DNA from: a virus
IMG/VR virus record: IMGVR_UViG_3300025164_000291
Coordinates: 1-30,462 of that record
Reading direction: 5' to 3' (one strand)
DNA length: 30,462 nt
In this document: in pieces, positions 15,825 to 21,318 of the stretch
Layout: each line of letters opens with the position of its first letter
How positions within the stretch are numbered: position 1 is the first letter of the stretch
Notes under the pieces: model-generated
Seen by the model: only the letters and a program-made list of their open reading frames with translations
What the model was told of the DNA's origin: nothing
Databases searched by the model: none
Translations under genes and position numbers: made by a program

Positions 15825-16465
15825 TATGGCACTAACTCGGGACCAAACATTATGTCAATCATGCGGGACAAGTCTTCTGGTGACTTGACGTTCACTTCTG
15901 GCGAGCGAGCCATCCACTTCGCCCAGAGTTCACTAGGGAGTTCTTCAGCCGCGTATGCGCCAGTGCGTGCCAACTCTGCTTCTCTACCCGGAACCCACTC
16001 AAGCCCGTGCGTCAGCTTTCCGGCTGCACCAGTCAGGTCTTCAGCGGCGTGTCCGAGTTCTTCAGCAAGGACCGACGGGGCTGACTCTTCACCTACAGTG
16101 ACCCACGGGCCAGTCCTTTTGATTGGATTATAAAAGCCACCGTAATTTGACACCCCAGCCTTCCCGCCAGGCAGCGTACTGATGGGGACGGTCTTTTCAT
16201 GGCCGAGAAGATACTTCAGTACTTTAGACCGAAGTGGGTCCGTTTTGTATAAGTCGTTTAGGGCAGACCAAAGCCCTGTAGCTTTTGGCCCATATGCGTG
16301 AATCTGCCCAGGCATCCCCGACGCCATTCTCCCACCAGCCCGCTCCTTTTGTGTACTACCGAGGAGGAAGCGAAGAATTGGACCGAATGAGCCAGCAACC
16401 TCGGGTATTTCGCTACTTAGGGCTGCTTCAGTCTCTTGAAGCTCTGGACTAACCGGGACGGCCAT
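15824..16465 (-). CDS. Unknown virion-operon protein with zincin-like motif
   Basis: A 213-residue protein starting at ATG 16465, chosen for the AAGGAG seven bases upstream; longer readings have no ribosome site and run into the promoter leader. It begins MAVPVSPELQETEAALSSE. Residues near 135-150 read APSVLAEELGHAAED, which resembles a metalloprotease helix (HELGH) with the first His replaced by Glu. The C-terminus is helical (ELPSELWAKWMA). It is the first gene of the leftward block. It could be a head protein or a degenerate protease; neither is proven. Confidence 0.68.
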   Translation of the reverse strand: MAVPVSPELQETEAALSSEIPEVAGSFGPILRFLLGSTQKERAGGRMASGMPGQIHAYGPKATGLWSALNDLYKTDPLRSKVLKYLLGHEKTVPISTLPGGKAGVSNYGGFYNPIKRTGPWVTVGEESAPSVLAEELGHAAEDLTGAAGKLTHGLEWVPGREAELARTGAYAAEELPSELWAKWMARSPEVNVKSPEDLSRMIDIMFGPELVP

Positions 16466-16517
16466 CGTTACTCCTTGAATACGAAACGCGCCCCGCGGGG
16501 GCACAAGTAGATACTAC

Positions 16518-16546
16518 ACTATAACACGTATGACGCAGTGAGTCAA
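16518..16546 (-). promoter_or_regulatory. Leftward sigma-70-type promoter of the virion block
   Basis: The minus strand reads TTGACT (16541-16546), a 17-base spacer, then TATAGT (16518-16523), the best -10 of the leftward set. The -35 is the first arm of TGACTCA-C-TGCGTCA, the shared operator-like palindrome. The leader to the first ATG is about 46 bases. It is divergent from the rightward promoter at 16579. Confidence 0.78.
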
Positions 16547-16578
16547 CCAAAAAGTGCGTCTTCTTTATAAAATAATCA

Positions 16579-16607
16579 TTGACAGGTGCAAGTGGCCGTG
16601 TTACACT
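16579..16607 (+). promoter_or_regulatory. Rightward sigma-70-type promoter for the RepA-like gene
   Basis: TTGACA (16579-16584), a 17-base spacer, then TACACT (16602-16607). Because the -35 and -10 cover 16586, the coding region must start downstream, at 16685. Thirty-two bases separate its -35 from that of the leftward promoter. A TGTCTCA heptamer lies at 16611-16617, near the probable transcript start. Confidence 0.75.
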
Positions 16608-16684
16608 GGTTGTCTCACCTCAAACAACCCCACTACACAGCGCGTGCAGCCGGGGTGCCCACCGAACGAAAGGAGCTAAGGAGT

Positions 16685-17578
16685 ATGCACAAACTCACTT
16701 GCTGCGACTTCGCAGCAGAGCATTATCCACCAATAGAATCAGTAATTAGCGGAGGAATCCTTGATAAAAACGGTATAACAATCCTGAGCGGCGAACCCGG
16801 AACCGGAAAATCGTTACTGACCCTTCAACTCGCTATGAACATTGCAAACGGCGACCACTTCCTTGGATACCTTGTCCCTCGACCTCAAAACACTCTCCTG
16901 ATTATGAAAGAAGTCCCACCTGCAACTATCCAGCATCGCTTACTGACTCAAAATAAAGACGATACGGCCTACCCCAAGACGCTATGGATAGACACTGACC
17001 CACTTAATTTCTACCTCGACGAACCTGTAGTTATGCAAGCAACAACTCACTGGCTCAAGAAAAATAAAATTGAAGTCGTTATCATCGACCCGCTTATTGA
17101 ATTCCACCATCAAGACGAGAACGACGCTAAGGGAATGAGAGCAGGTGTCATTGACCCTCTACGTGCATGGCAGCAACTTGGCCTTTCTATATTTATTGTC
17201 CACCACCATGCGAAGTCAAACGAGGACAACCCCAGGGAAGGCTTAAACAAGATGCGCGGCTCAAGCACGCTTGGCGGAGCCATTGATACAAACGTCCAAC
17301 TCTCAACCCTTGGAGGCTACACTAGAGTTCTTTCCTTCGCTAAACTCAGGAACCACGACCACCCACACTCTGTTATAAAGCTTACCTTCGACCCGCTCAA
17401 GTGGACGTTCTCTCGGACAGACTCTTTATATACCATTCAGGAGCTACTGAAGGCCCATCCTGAGCTTTCTGTCCCTGAAGCGGTAGAAGAGGCCGTCAAC
17501 CGAGGCATTTGCTCAAGGGCGACCGCCTACCGTAAAATTGTGAAATTGAGGGGTGAGACAAGTGAGACAAAAAGTTGA
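16685..17578 (+). CDS. RepA/DnaB-like replicative ATPase (AAA_25 type)
   Basis: A 297-residue RecA-fold ATPase. Start ATG 16685 follows AAAGGAG by nine bases. Walker A is GEPGTGKS (36-43) and Walker B is VVIIDP with Asp135. A His-rich sensor segment, IFIVHHHAKS, lies at 170-178, and RGSSTLGGAIDTNVQL (191-206) is typical of RepA-like hexameric helicases. Residues about 250-290 look like a helix-turn-helix (SVPEAVEEAVNRGICSRAT). It probably unwinds or loads helicase at the phage origin. It is isolated from other replication genes and has its own promoter. Its C-terminal codons are built from TGAGACA repeats that may be binding sites. Confidence 0.85.
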   Translation: MHKLTCCDFAAEHYPPIESVISGGILDKNGITILSGEPGTGKSLLTLQLAMNIANGDHFLGYLVPRPQNTLLIMKEVPPATIQHRLLTQNKDDTAYPKTLWIDTDPLNFYLDEPVVMQATTHWLKKNKIEVVIIDPLIEFHHQDENDAKGMRAGVIDPLRAWQQLGLSIFIVHHHAKSNEDNPREGLNKMRGSSTLGGAIDTNVQLSTLGGYTRVLSFAKLRNHDHPHSVIKLTFDPLKWTFSRTDSLYTIQELLKAHPELSVPEAVEEAVNRGICSRATAYRKIVKLRGETSETKS

Positions 17579-17668
17579 GACACCGCAAACGCTTTGTTGT
17601 GAACAAGTTACAGCTTGTCTCACGAAAAATCTCACACCTTACTATTAGGGGGTACTGAGACTGAGACA
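17554..17668. repeat. Cluster of TGAGACA heptamers, possible iterons
   Basis: TGAGACA occurs at 17554, 17563, 17576 and 17662 on the plus strand, TGAGACT at 17656, and the inverse TGTCTCA at 17616, with a partial copy at 17630. Another inverse copy lies at 16611 before the RepA-like gene. The first copies create the Gly-Glu-Thr-Ser-Glu-Thr tail of that protein. The gene-free part (17579-17680) also separates two convergent genes. No simple terminator with a T-run is seen. Confidence 0.6.
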
Positions 17669-17680
17669 CTGGCGAGTGAA

Positions 17681-17917
17681 TCACTCCTTTATTGATGCTT
17701 CCACACGCGCCTTCGCCGCTCTCCCCTCAAGGAACTTTTCCACAATCGCTTTAGCCGTCGGGGTCATCTTGTCCGTTTTATAAGCTTCAGTCATGGCATC
17801 CACAACAATCTCTTCCAGAAGCCCTGAAACACTCGTTGATAGCGCCCGTGCCACCCCCGAGATAAGCTCACGAACATCCGGCCTGCACGCTACTGTTGTC
17901 CATCCGTAATTAGCCAT
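17681..17917 (-). CDS. Ribbon-helix-helix-like small DNA-binding protein (candidate)
   Basis: A 78-residue protein with start at ATG 17917 after AAGGAGG. The first 45 residues fit a ribbon-helix-helix pattern: a strand (WTTVACRPDVRELI), then two helices around a turn (SGVARALSTSVSGLLEEIV). The C-terminal half is a charged helix (TAKAIVEKFLEGRAAKARVE). Proteins of this type are usually dimeric repressors. It is a candidate binder of the phage palindromes, but that link is inference. Confidence 0.62.
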   Translation of the reverse strand: MANYGWTTVACRPDVRELISGVARALSTSVSGLLEEIVVDAMTEAYKTDKMTPTAKAIVEKFLEGRAAKARVEASIKE

Positions 17918-18083
17918 CATGCTCCTCCTTGTTTGGTACATTATCACAAATACACTTTAGGCTACCCTCAATAATCTTCAGTGAATCAGGTGCTTGCCTG
18001 TATGTACCACAGTCCTTACACTGAAACGCTAACTCATTATCAAGGCGTTCCCACCTTCCCTTACTGCCTTTCACTGTGAACAT
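17910..18083 (-). CDS. Small zinc-ribbon protein
   Basis: A 57-residue protein with ATG 18083 preceded by AAGGAG. Its centre reads CKDCGTYRQAPDS, with a second cysteine pair (CIC) about 25 residues on, giving a four-Cys zinc ribbon. It overlaps the next gene's start by eight bases. It resembles many tiny phage zinc proteins of unknown role. Confidence 0.65.
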   Translation of the reverse strand: MFTVKGSKGRWERLDNELAFQCKDCGTYRQAPDSLKIIEGSLKCICDNVPNKEEHDG

Positions 18084-18150
18084 ATGACTCCTTGTAGCCC
18101 AGGGCAGACCCCCAAGCCAACGCTGCACACACTCGGTATGAGCATGGCTA

Positions 18151-18226
18151 TGGTAGAGCCAGCGAGATTCGAACTCGCAATCACCAGCTTGAAGGGCTGG
18201 GGGCTTGACCGTTCGCCTATGGCTCC
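18151..18226 (-). tRNA. tRNA-Glu (anticodon UUC) with encoded CCA
   Basis: A 76-base cloverleaf. The acceptor is GGAGCCA/TGGCTCT (first pair G-U), the D stem GGC/GCC, the anticodon stem CCAGC/GCTGG with loop CCTTCAA, and the T stem GCGAG/CTCGC with loop TTCGAAT. Discriminator A and an encoded CCA follow. The anticodon is UUC. Position 33 is C rather than the near-universal U. Confidence 0.85.
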
Positions 18227-18227
18227 G

Positions 18228-18302
18228 TGGCTGTGGAGGAAGGACTCGAACCTCCAGCGCGGTGCTTAACAGGCACCTGTTCTACCGTTGAACTACTCCA
18301 CA
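18228..18302 (-). tRNA. tRNA-Asn (anticodon GUU) with encoded CCA
   Basis: A 75-base cloverleaf. The acceptor is TGTGGAG/CTCCACA, the D stem GTTC/GAAC, and the anticodon arm GGTGC-CTGTTAA-GCACC with U33 and anticodon GUU. The T arm is GGAGG/CCTTC (one G-U pair), with discriminator G and encoded CCA. It sits one base from the tRNA-Glu, so the two are probably one transcript. Confidence 0.92.
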
Positions 18303-18304
18303 AC

Positions 18305-18380
18305 TGGAGCTAGACCGAGGACTCGAACCCCGCACCCGCTACTTACAAAGCAGCCGCTCTACCTGATGAGCTAGTCTAGC
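18305..18380 (-). tRNA. tRNA-Thr (anticodon UGU) with encoded CCA
   Basis: A 76-base cloverleaf. The acceptor is GCTAGAC/GTCTAGC, the D stem GCTC/GAGC, and the anticodon arm GCTGC-TTTGTAA-GTAGC with anticodon UGU. The T arm is CGGGG/CCTCG, with discriminator U and encoded CCA. It is first in the three-tRNA cluster by direction of transcription. I found no convincing promoter in the 150 bases upstream. Confidence 0.92.
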
Positions 18381-18480
18381 GTCCTGTGACCCGACTCTGT
18401 GTCACACGTACTTGGTGGCTGTATAAGGCACTCAAGTCAAAACACATTCCGTCACTAAGAGTCACAGGTAAGTTATAGTA

Positions 18481-18501
18481 GGCCAGTGTATAACACCGGC
18501 C
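18481..18501. other. Small hairpin between accessory gene and tRNA cluster
   Basis: GGCC-A-GTGT, loop ATA, ACAC-C-GGCC: a compact 21-base inverted repeat in the 18381-18533 gap. It lacks a following T-run on either strand, so it is a weak terminator candidate or an RNA processing/structure element for the leftward transcript into the tRNAs. Confidence 0.4.
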
Positions 18502-18533
18502 CAACTCCTTGCACACTTGGTACATGAGCCAAC

Positions 18534-18746
18534 TTACGGAATATGCACGTCTTTTAGTGTTGTTTCAAAAAAGCCATTCGCTATCCAACCACATACTGAA
18601 CACTTATAATGCTTCTTCTCTTCTACGTACGTCCACGTATGCCACTTACATCGAGGCTTCTTTTGTTCGTATAGGTTTAGATAGTACATTACAGCAAGAA
18701 ATACAACCAGCAGCCCCCAGATAATCAGTACCTCTCCGTCGTTCAT
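18534..18746 (-). CDS. Membrane protein with C-terminal zinc ribbon
   Basis: A 70-residue protein. The start is placed at ATG 18746 because this ATG overlaps the previous gene's TGA (ATGA). Residues about 4-25 form a transmembrane helix (LIIWGLLVVFLAVMYYLNLY), followed by CKWHTWTY and then CSVCGWIANG, a His/Cys zinc-ribbon pattern on the cytoplasmic or periplasmic side. Unknown function. A longer reading to 18800 has no ribosome site. Confidence 0.6.
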   Translation of the reverse strand: MNDGEVLIIWGLLVVFLAVMYYLNLYEQKKPRCKWHTWTYVEEKKHYKCSVCGWIANGFFETTLKDVHIP

Positions 18747-18913
18747 AGTCCCCACCGTTTGTCTTTTACTAGCCCCGCAGTGATTGCACAGCGCATACAT
18801 GCCAAGTCATCACCATGCTTCACCCATGTTGTGTGTGTCCCGTGTGTTTTACACGTAAGTATGCGAATTCTCTTTCTTTCTGCTTTATGCTTCAGTGTCC
18901 GTTCACTGGCCAT
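18743..18913 (-). CDS. Small basic zinc-finger-like protein
   Basis: A 56-residue gene with GGAGGGCGGG before the ATG. It is Lys/Arg-rich at the N-terminus (TLKHKAERKRIRIL), with C21-x2-H24 and C39-x2-C42 forming a likely zinc site (CKTHGTHTTW, then CMRC). The stop overlaps the next start. In another frame the same bases give a plausible N-terminal extension of the following gene, which I reject for lack of a ribosome site. Confidence 0.6.
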   Translation of the reverse strand: MASERTLKHKAERKRIRILTCKTHGTHTTWVKHGDDLACMRCAITAGLVKDKRWGL

Positions 18914-19004
18914 CCCGCCCTCCAGTGTCTCGCGTGGCGCACCAGTAAACCAGTATAAACACTAACACAACACTCACATACGCTTCAATGAGCCATACTA
19001 GCAC
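18903..19004 (-). CDS. Tiny single-pass membrane peptide
   Basis: A 33-residue peptide with GTG start at 19004, seven bases after GGAGG. It is nearly all transmembrane (VLVWLIEAYVSVVLVFILVY) with a short polar tail. It overlaps both neighbours slightly, as is usual here. Confidence 0.5.
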   Translation of the reverse strand: MLVWLIEAYVSVVLVFILVYWCATRDTGGRDGQ

Positions 19005-19176
19005 CTAAGCACCTCCAGGGGTATGTAAACCCAAAGCTTCTAAACATACGAAGCAGCCAGTCTGAACACGAAAAGCACGCCCATTCATATTCCATACTTG
19101 ACCCAACACGGTAGCCGAATGGCAGGCCAGTCGTTATAGGTGCTGTCTTCCCACACGCGAGGCATTTCGGCTTCAC
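18985..19176 (-). CDS. Small zinc-ribbon protein
   Basis: A 63-residue protein with GTG start, AAGGGG upstream and a GTGA overlap with the preceding stop. It begins MKPKCLACGKTAPITTG and has CFSCSDWLLR about 28 residues later, giving a four-Cys zinc ribbon. Unknown function; part of the leftward accessory operon. Confidence 0.62.
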   Translation of the reverse strand: MKPKCLACGKTAPITTGLPFGYRVGSSMEYEWACFSCSDWLLRMFRSFGFTYPWRCLGASMAH

Positions 19177-19442
19177 TTGTCAACCCCTTTCGCAACCGGC
19201 ACCCAGAACTTCTCCACACACACATCCCAGATGGCCTCACTCAAGCACCCAATCACTGCCACTGCCTCGTCCACCCTCATCCACATGTCCATCCCACCCT
19301 CACACCCCTTTGCTTTGCTGAACGTGAGGCACACATGATCGCCTGGTGGAATACGAACGCCATTCACTTCACGCTGCGGCCTTTTCACATACTTAGCACT
19401 TATCTTCGCTTTATTGCCTTCGTATGAAAACGACTTCGCCAT
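19173..19442 (-). CDS. Unknown small protein, first gene of leftward accessory operon
   Basis: An 89-residue protein with ATG 19442 chosen because AGGAGG lies eight bases upstream; an ATG two codons earlier is too close to that site. It begins MAKSFSYEGNKAKISAKYVK and contains VRIPPGDHVCLTFSKAKG. Mixed beta composition, no motif recognised. It follows the promoter at 19508-19535 and a CA-repeat-rich leader. Confidence 0.65.
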   Translation of the reverse strand: MAKSFSYEGNKAKISAKYVKRPQREVNGVRIPPGDHVCLTFSKAKGCEGGMDMWMRVDEAVAVIGCLSEAIWDVCVEKFWVPVAKGVDK

Positions 19443-19507
19443 GCTCATGCCCTCCTGTGATGTGTGTGTGTGTGTTGCACCTAGGACATCCATTCTATCA
19501 CACTTCT

Positions 19508-19535
19508 ATTATAGAAACAAGAAAAATGGTGAAAA
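19508..19535 (-). promoter_or_regulatory. Leftward promoter for the accessory operon
   Basis: The minus strand has TTTTCA (19530-19535), a 16-base spacer and a consensus TATAAT (19508-19513). It sits in an AT-rich island (19490-19550) beside a GC-rich block and reads into the 89-residue gene. Unlike the virion promoters it lacks the TGACGCA palindrome. Confidence 0.5.
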
Positions 19536-19555
19536 TTTAGCGAGAAACCGAATCG

Positions 19556-19700
19556 AATTCCGAAGGGAGAGAGCCCGCCCCCACCCCGGCTTGCTCGCGG
19601 GCGTGTGCGCGTGTGCGTGTGCGCGAGTCCCCCGCGTGTCTGATCGGACGCGAGTCTGCGCCTACCGGCGCGTGTCTGATCCGACGGGCGCGCGTTTAGT
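19556..19700. other. GC-rich, alternating purine-pyrimidine block; part of possible origin
   Basis: This gene-free block contains a 25-base run of strictly alternating purine/pyrimidine (19601-19625, G-C and G-T steps), a typical Z-DNA-forming pattern. It also has a 17-base direct repeat, GCGTGTCTGATCSGACG, at 19634-19650 and 19670-19686 with one mismatch. It borders an AT-rich island at 19490-19550. Apparent reading frames here are low-complexity and are not credible genes. Confidence 0.5.
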
Positions 19701-19729
19701 CTTACAAGTCTAGTAAGTCTTACAGCACT

Positions 19730-19738
19730 TGCTACACT
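19730..19738 (+). promoter_or_regulatory. Weak extended -10 promoter candidate for rightward genes
   Basis: TG-C-TACACT (TACACT at 19733-19738) matches an extended -10. No good -35 lies 17 bases upstream. It is the only rightward promoter candidate I see before the 19996 gene and precedes the operator-like palindromes, so those could act as downstream operators. Confidence 0.3.
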
Positions 19739-19760
19739 AGGGAAGACTTCGGACACGCGA

Positions 19761-19775
19761 TGACGCAATGCGTCA
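19761..19775. promoter_or_regulatory. Perfect-arm operator palindrome TGACGCA-A-TGCGTCA
   Basis: The best copy in the window of the palindrome that overlaps the -35 of three leftward promoters. Both seven-base arms are exact. It directly abuts the 62-base interrupted palindrome at 19776. Confidence 0.65.
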
Positions 19776-19837
19776 TGTGCCAAATCGGCACAGTTTGGTG
19801 TGTTGGTCGGCACACTAAACTGCGCCAAAACGGCACA
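19776..19837. repeat. 62-base interrupted palindrome with nested inverted repeats
   Basis: Outer elements TGTGCCAAATCGGCACA (19776-19792) and TGCGCCAAAACGGCACA (19821-19837) are each self-palindromic around a five-base core. Between them CAGTTTGGTGTG (19791-19802) and CACACTAAACTG (19811-19822) pair over 12 bases with one mismatch around the loop TTGGTCGG. The two halves are therefore reverse complements of each other apart from the cores and two other positions. It is suited to a dimeric or tetrameric DNA-binding protein or a cruciform. Confidence 0.7.
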
Positions 19838-19841
19838 CTTT

Positions 19842-19915
19842 TAACGCACCGCGTCACGTAACGCATCGCGTCAAGTGCGCGATTTCGTTGGGTTCGACCG
19901 CGCCGCACCGCGTCA
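19842..19915. promoter_or_regulatory. Three further operator-like sites in tandem
   Basis: TAACGCACCGCGTCA (19842-19856), TAACGCATCGCGTCA (19859-19873) and CGCCGCACCGCGTCA (19901-19915). On the minus strand these read TGACGCGGTGCGTTA, TGACGCGATGCGTTA and TGACGCGGTGCGGCG. They share polarity and core with the -35-associated palindromes. Confidence 0.6.
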
Positions 19916-19995
19916 TGGTACACACCCTGCACACCATGTCGGCCAGTCGCGGCTGTCACCCCATCACACAGGGCTAAGTGCCCAGGAGGATCACC

Positions 19996-20262
19996 ATGAA
20001 TCGGGCAGAGTATGAGGCACGTATTGCTACCCTGGAATCGGAAAATCAAGCCCTTCGCACCAGCAAGTTCACCAAGCCCACGCCTAAGGTGTCCGTGAAG
20101 GGCGCAGTCAGTATCTACGGCTTGGGCAAGTTTCCGGTAACGCTGTACAAAGAGCAATGGCTTAGGCTCTTTGCGGCGCAGGCAGAGATTATGGCCTTCA
20201 TCACGGCCAACGACAGCAAGCTTTCGGTGAAGCCGAAAGCCGACACCGGCGAAGTGCAGTAA
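19996..20262 (+). CDS. Small coiled-coil/basic protein, first rightward early gene
   Basis: An 88-residue protein with start ATG 19996 after AGGAGG. Residues 1-22 form a coiled-coil helix (AEYEARIATLESENQAL). Residues about 34-60 read VKGAVSIYGLGKFPVTLYKE, a segment I recall from small proteins of several phages and bacterial mobile elements, without known function. The C-terminus is Lys-rich. It is the first gene to the right of the palindrome-rich region and could encode an origin- or operator-associated factor. Confidence 0.7.
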   Translation: MNRAEYEARIATLESENQALRTSKFTKPTPKVSVKGAVSIYGLGKFPVTLYKEQWLRLFAAQAEIMAFITANDSKLSVKPKADTGEVQ

Positions 20263-20292
20263 ACCCACGGGCGGGGGTGGATAACATATCGC

Positions 20293-20322
20293 CCTCGCCT
20301 ACACTTTATCACACGGGCGAGG
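20293..20322. other. Short intergenic hairpin
   Basis: CCTCGCC (20293-20299) pairs with GGCGAGG (20316-20322) around a 16-base loop, just upstream of the ribosome site of the 20331 gene. It may be an RNA processing or attenuation element. No T-run follows. Confidence 0.35.
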
Positions 20323-20330
20323 CAAGGTCA

Positions 20331-20564
20331 ATGGCAAGACTTGACATGCTCCTGAAAGCGAGGCTTACAGTCTTGATGACGGAAGGTCAAATCCTCGCTG
20401 CTGCTCAAGCTAAGGGGATTAAGCTTGACTTTCTTGATAACGGTGAGGTAAGGTTCAAAACACCTGACATGATAAGGGCTAGTCGTGCAGCTTGGTCGGA
20501 TGTGCTGATCGCCTGCGCTGGTAGGCAGGCAAAGCAGCAAGCTAACAGCATTTGGCCGAAGTGA
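20331..20564 (+). CDS. Small helical protein, unknown function
   Basis: A 77-residue protein with ATG 20331; an AAGG lies only three or four bases upstream, so the ribosome site is weak. It begins MARLDMLLKARLTVLMTEGQ and contains DFLDNGEVRFKTPDMIRAS. It looks like a small helical protein with a beta hairpin. A downstream ATG at codon 16 is an alternative start. Confidence 0.6.
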   Translation: MARLDMLLKARLTVLMTEGQILAAAQAKGIKLDFLDNGEVRFKTPDMIRASRAAWSDVLIACAGRQAKQQANSIWPK

Positions 20565-20573
20565 GGTAGCATC

Positions 20574-20834
20574 ATGGCCACCTTCACGGTCCAGGTTAAC
20601 GAGTATCCGAACTGTGATTTTTGCCGGTTGAACGGTGTCAAGTGCCATGCGCTTGTGGACGGCAAGACTAAGCTTGGCCCTTGGGCGTTCATGTGTCTGC
20701 CTCATCATGAGCGTGTGGGTATCGGCTTGGGGTTAGGCAAGGGCCAGCTTCTAGTCAAGAGGCAGGTGCAGCCTACGAGCAAGCCTAGCAAGCTGTCAAT
20801 CCAGGCTATTATTGACCACAAAGCTAATGCTTAA
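20574..20834 (+). CDS. Conserved-type small zinc-binding phage protein
   Basis: An 86-residue protein with GAGGT upstream. Cysteines at 14, 17 and 24, then Cys41 with His44/His45, make a probable zinc site (NCDFCRLNGVKC, CLPHHERVG). ALVDGKTKLGPWAFMC followed by GIGLGLGKGQLL matches a small protein type I recall from many tailed phages. Function unknown. Confidence 0.72.
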   Translation: MATFTVQVNEYPNCDFCRLNGVKCHALVDGKTKLGPWAFMCLPHHERVGIGLGLGKGQLLVKRQVQPTSKPSKLSIQAIIDHKANA

Positions 20835-20973
20835 GGATGGTCTGTACAGGGTATGTAACTCATACCTGTGTGCAGGTTTTGTGGTCAAAGATGGCCGGGT
20901 AGTCAGATGCGCGCCAATCTTGAGGAGATTCATCCAGCAATACATGAGGATAGCCCAGTGGATAAGTGGGTAG
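20827..20973 (+). CDS. Tiny conserved-type protein with LCAGFVV motif
   Basis: A 48-residue protein whose ATG lies inside the end of the previous gene (eight-base overlap), indicating coupling. It reads LYRVCNSYLCAGFVV and then DGRVVRCAPILRRFI. I recall this YLCAGFVV...G-RV...CAPILRR pattern from small proteins of many phages. Residues 10-35 would form a compact beta unit. Unknown function. Confidence 0.68.
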   Translation: MLKDGLYRVCNSYLCAGFVVKDGRVVRCAPILRRFIQQYMRIAQWISG

Positions 20974-21092
20974 CACAAAGTAAGCCGTGCTGTAGTAAGT
21001 GTGGTGCTACACTCGTTTACCGAGACTATGGTTTCGGTAAGGACTGGGATCACCCACTAAACAAAGGTTGCACGGTGAGGGAGCGGCCATGA
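20958..21092 (+). CDS. Tiny zinc-ribbon protein
   Basis: A 44-residue protein with GTG start at 20958, eight bases after GAGG. The CCSKCGATLVYRDYG segment and a later Cys (NKGC) suggest a zinc ribbon. The TGA overlaps the next ATG. A longer frame from 20868 would overlap the preceding gene in full and lacks a ribosome site. Confidence 0.55.
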   Translation: MDKWVAQSKPCCSKCGATLVYRDYGFGKDWDHPLNKGCTVRERP

Positions 21093-21316
21093 GCATTCTA
21101 CTTAAGCCAAGGGACGACAAGGGACGGTATCACATACCGATCATCCTGAACGGCGAGGTTATCCACTACGTCCGCGCCTATTGTCGTTTTAGGGCTGAGA
21201 GGTTTGTGCAGAGGTTGGCGGGCAGGCAGATACACGCGACTGTGGGTGGTCGGTGGATCAGGGATGAACTTGGGGAACACTTCGAGTCCGGTTATTGGAT
21301 AAGGCAAGAGGCTTAG
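21089..21316 (+). CDS. Small basic protein, unknown function
   Basis: A 75-residue protein with GAGGGAG six bases upstream and an ATGA overlap with the previous stop. It starts MSILLKPRDDKGRYHIPIIL and has a helical Arg-rich centre (YCRFRAERFVQRLAGRQ). It may bind nucleic acid, but no domain is recognised. Confidence 0.62.
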   Translation: MSILLKPRDDKGRYHIPIILNGEVIHYVRAYCRFRAERFVQRLAGRQIHATVGGRWIRDELGEHFESGYWIRQEA

Positions 21317-21318
21317 TT

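Noticed and set aside
16586-16684. N-terminal extension of the RepA-like protein
   Set aside because: The proposed start lies within the -35/-10 of its own promoter, while ATG 16685 has an AAAGGAG ribosome site.
19481-19828. Leftward frame through the GC-rich block
   Set aside because: The product is low-complexity (Thr-His and Arg-rich runs) arising from the alternating GC/GT tract, and there is no translation signal.
19732-20268. Leftward 178-codon frame over the palindrome region and first early gene
   Set aside because: It covers operators and the antisense of a well-led gene. The composition is shadow-like and no ribosome site is present.
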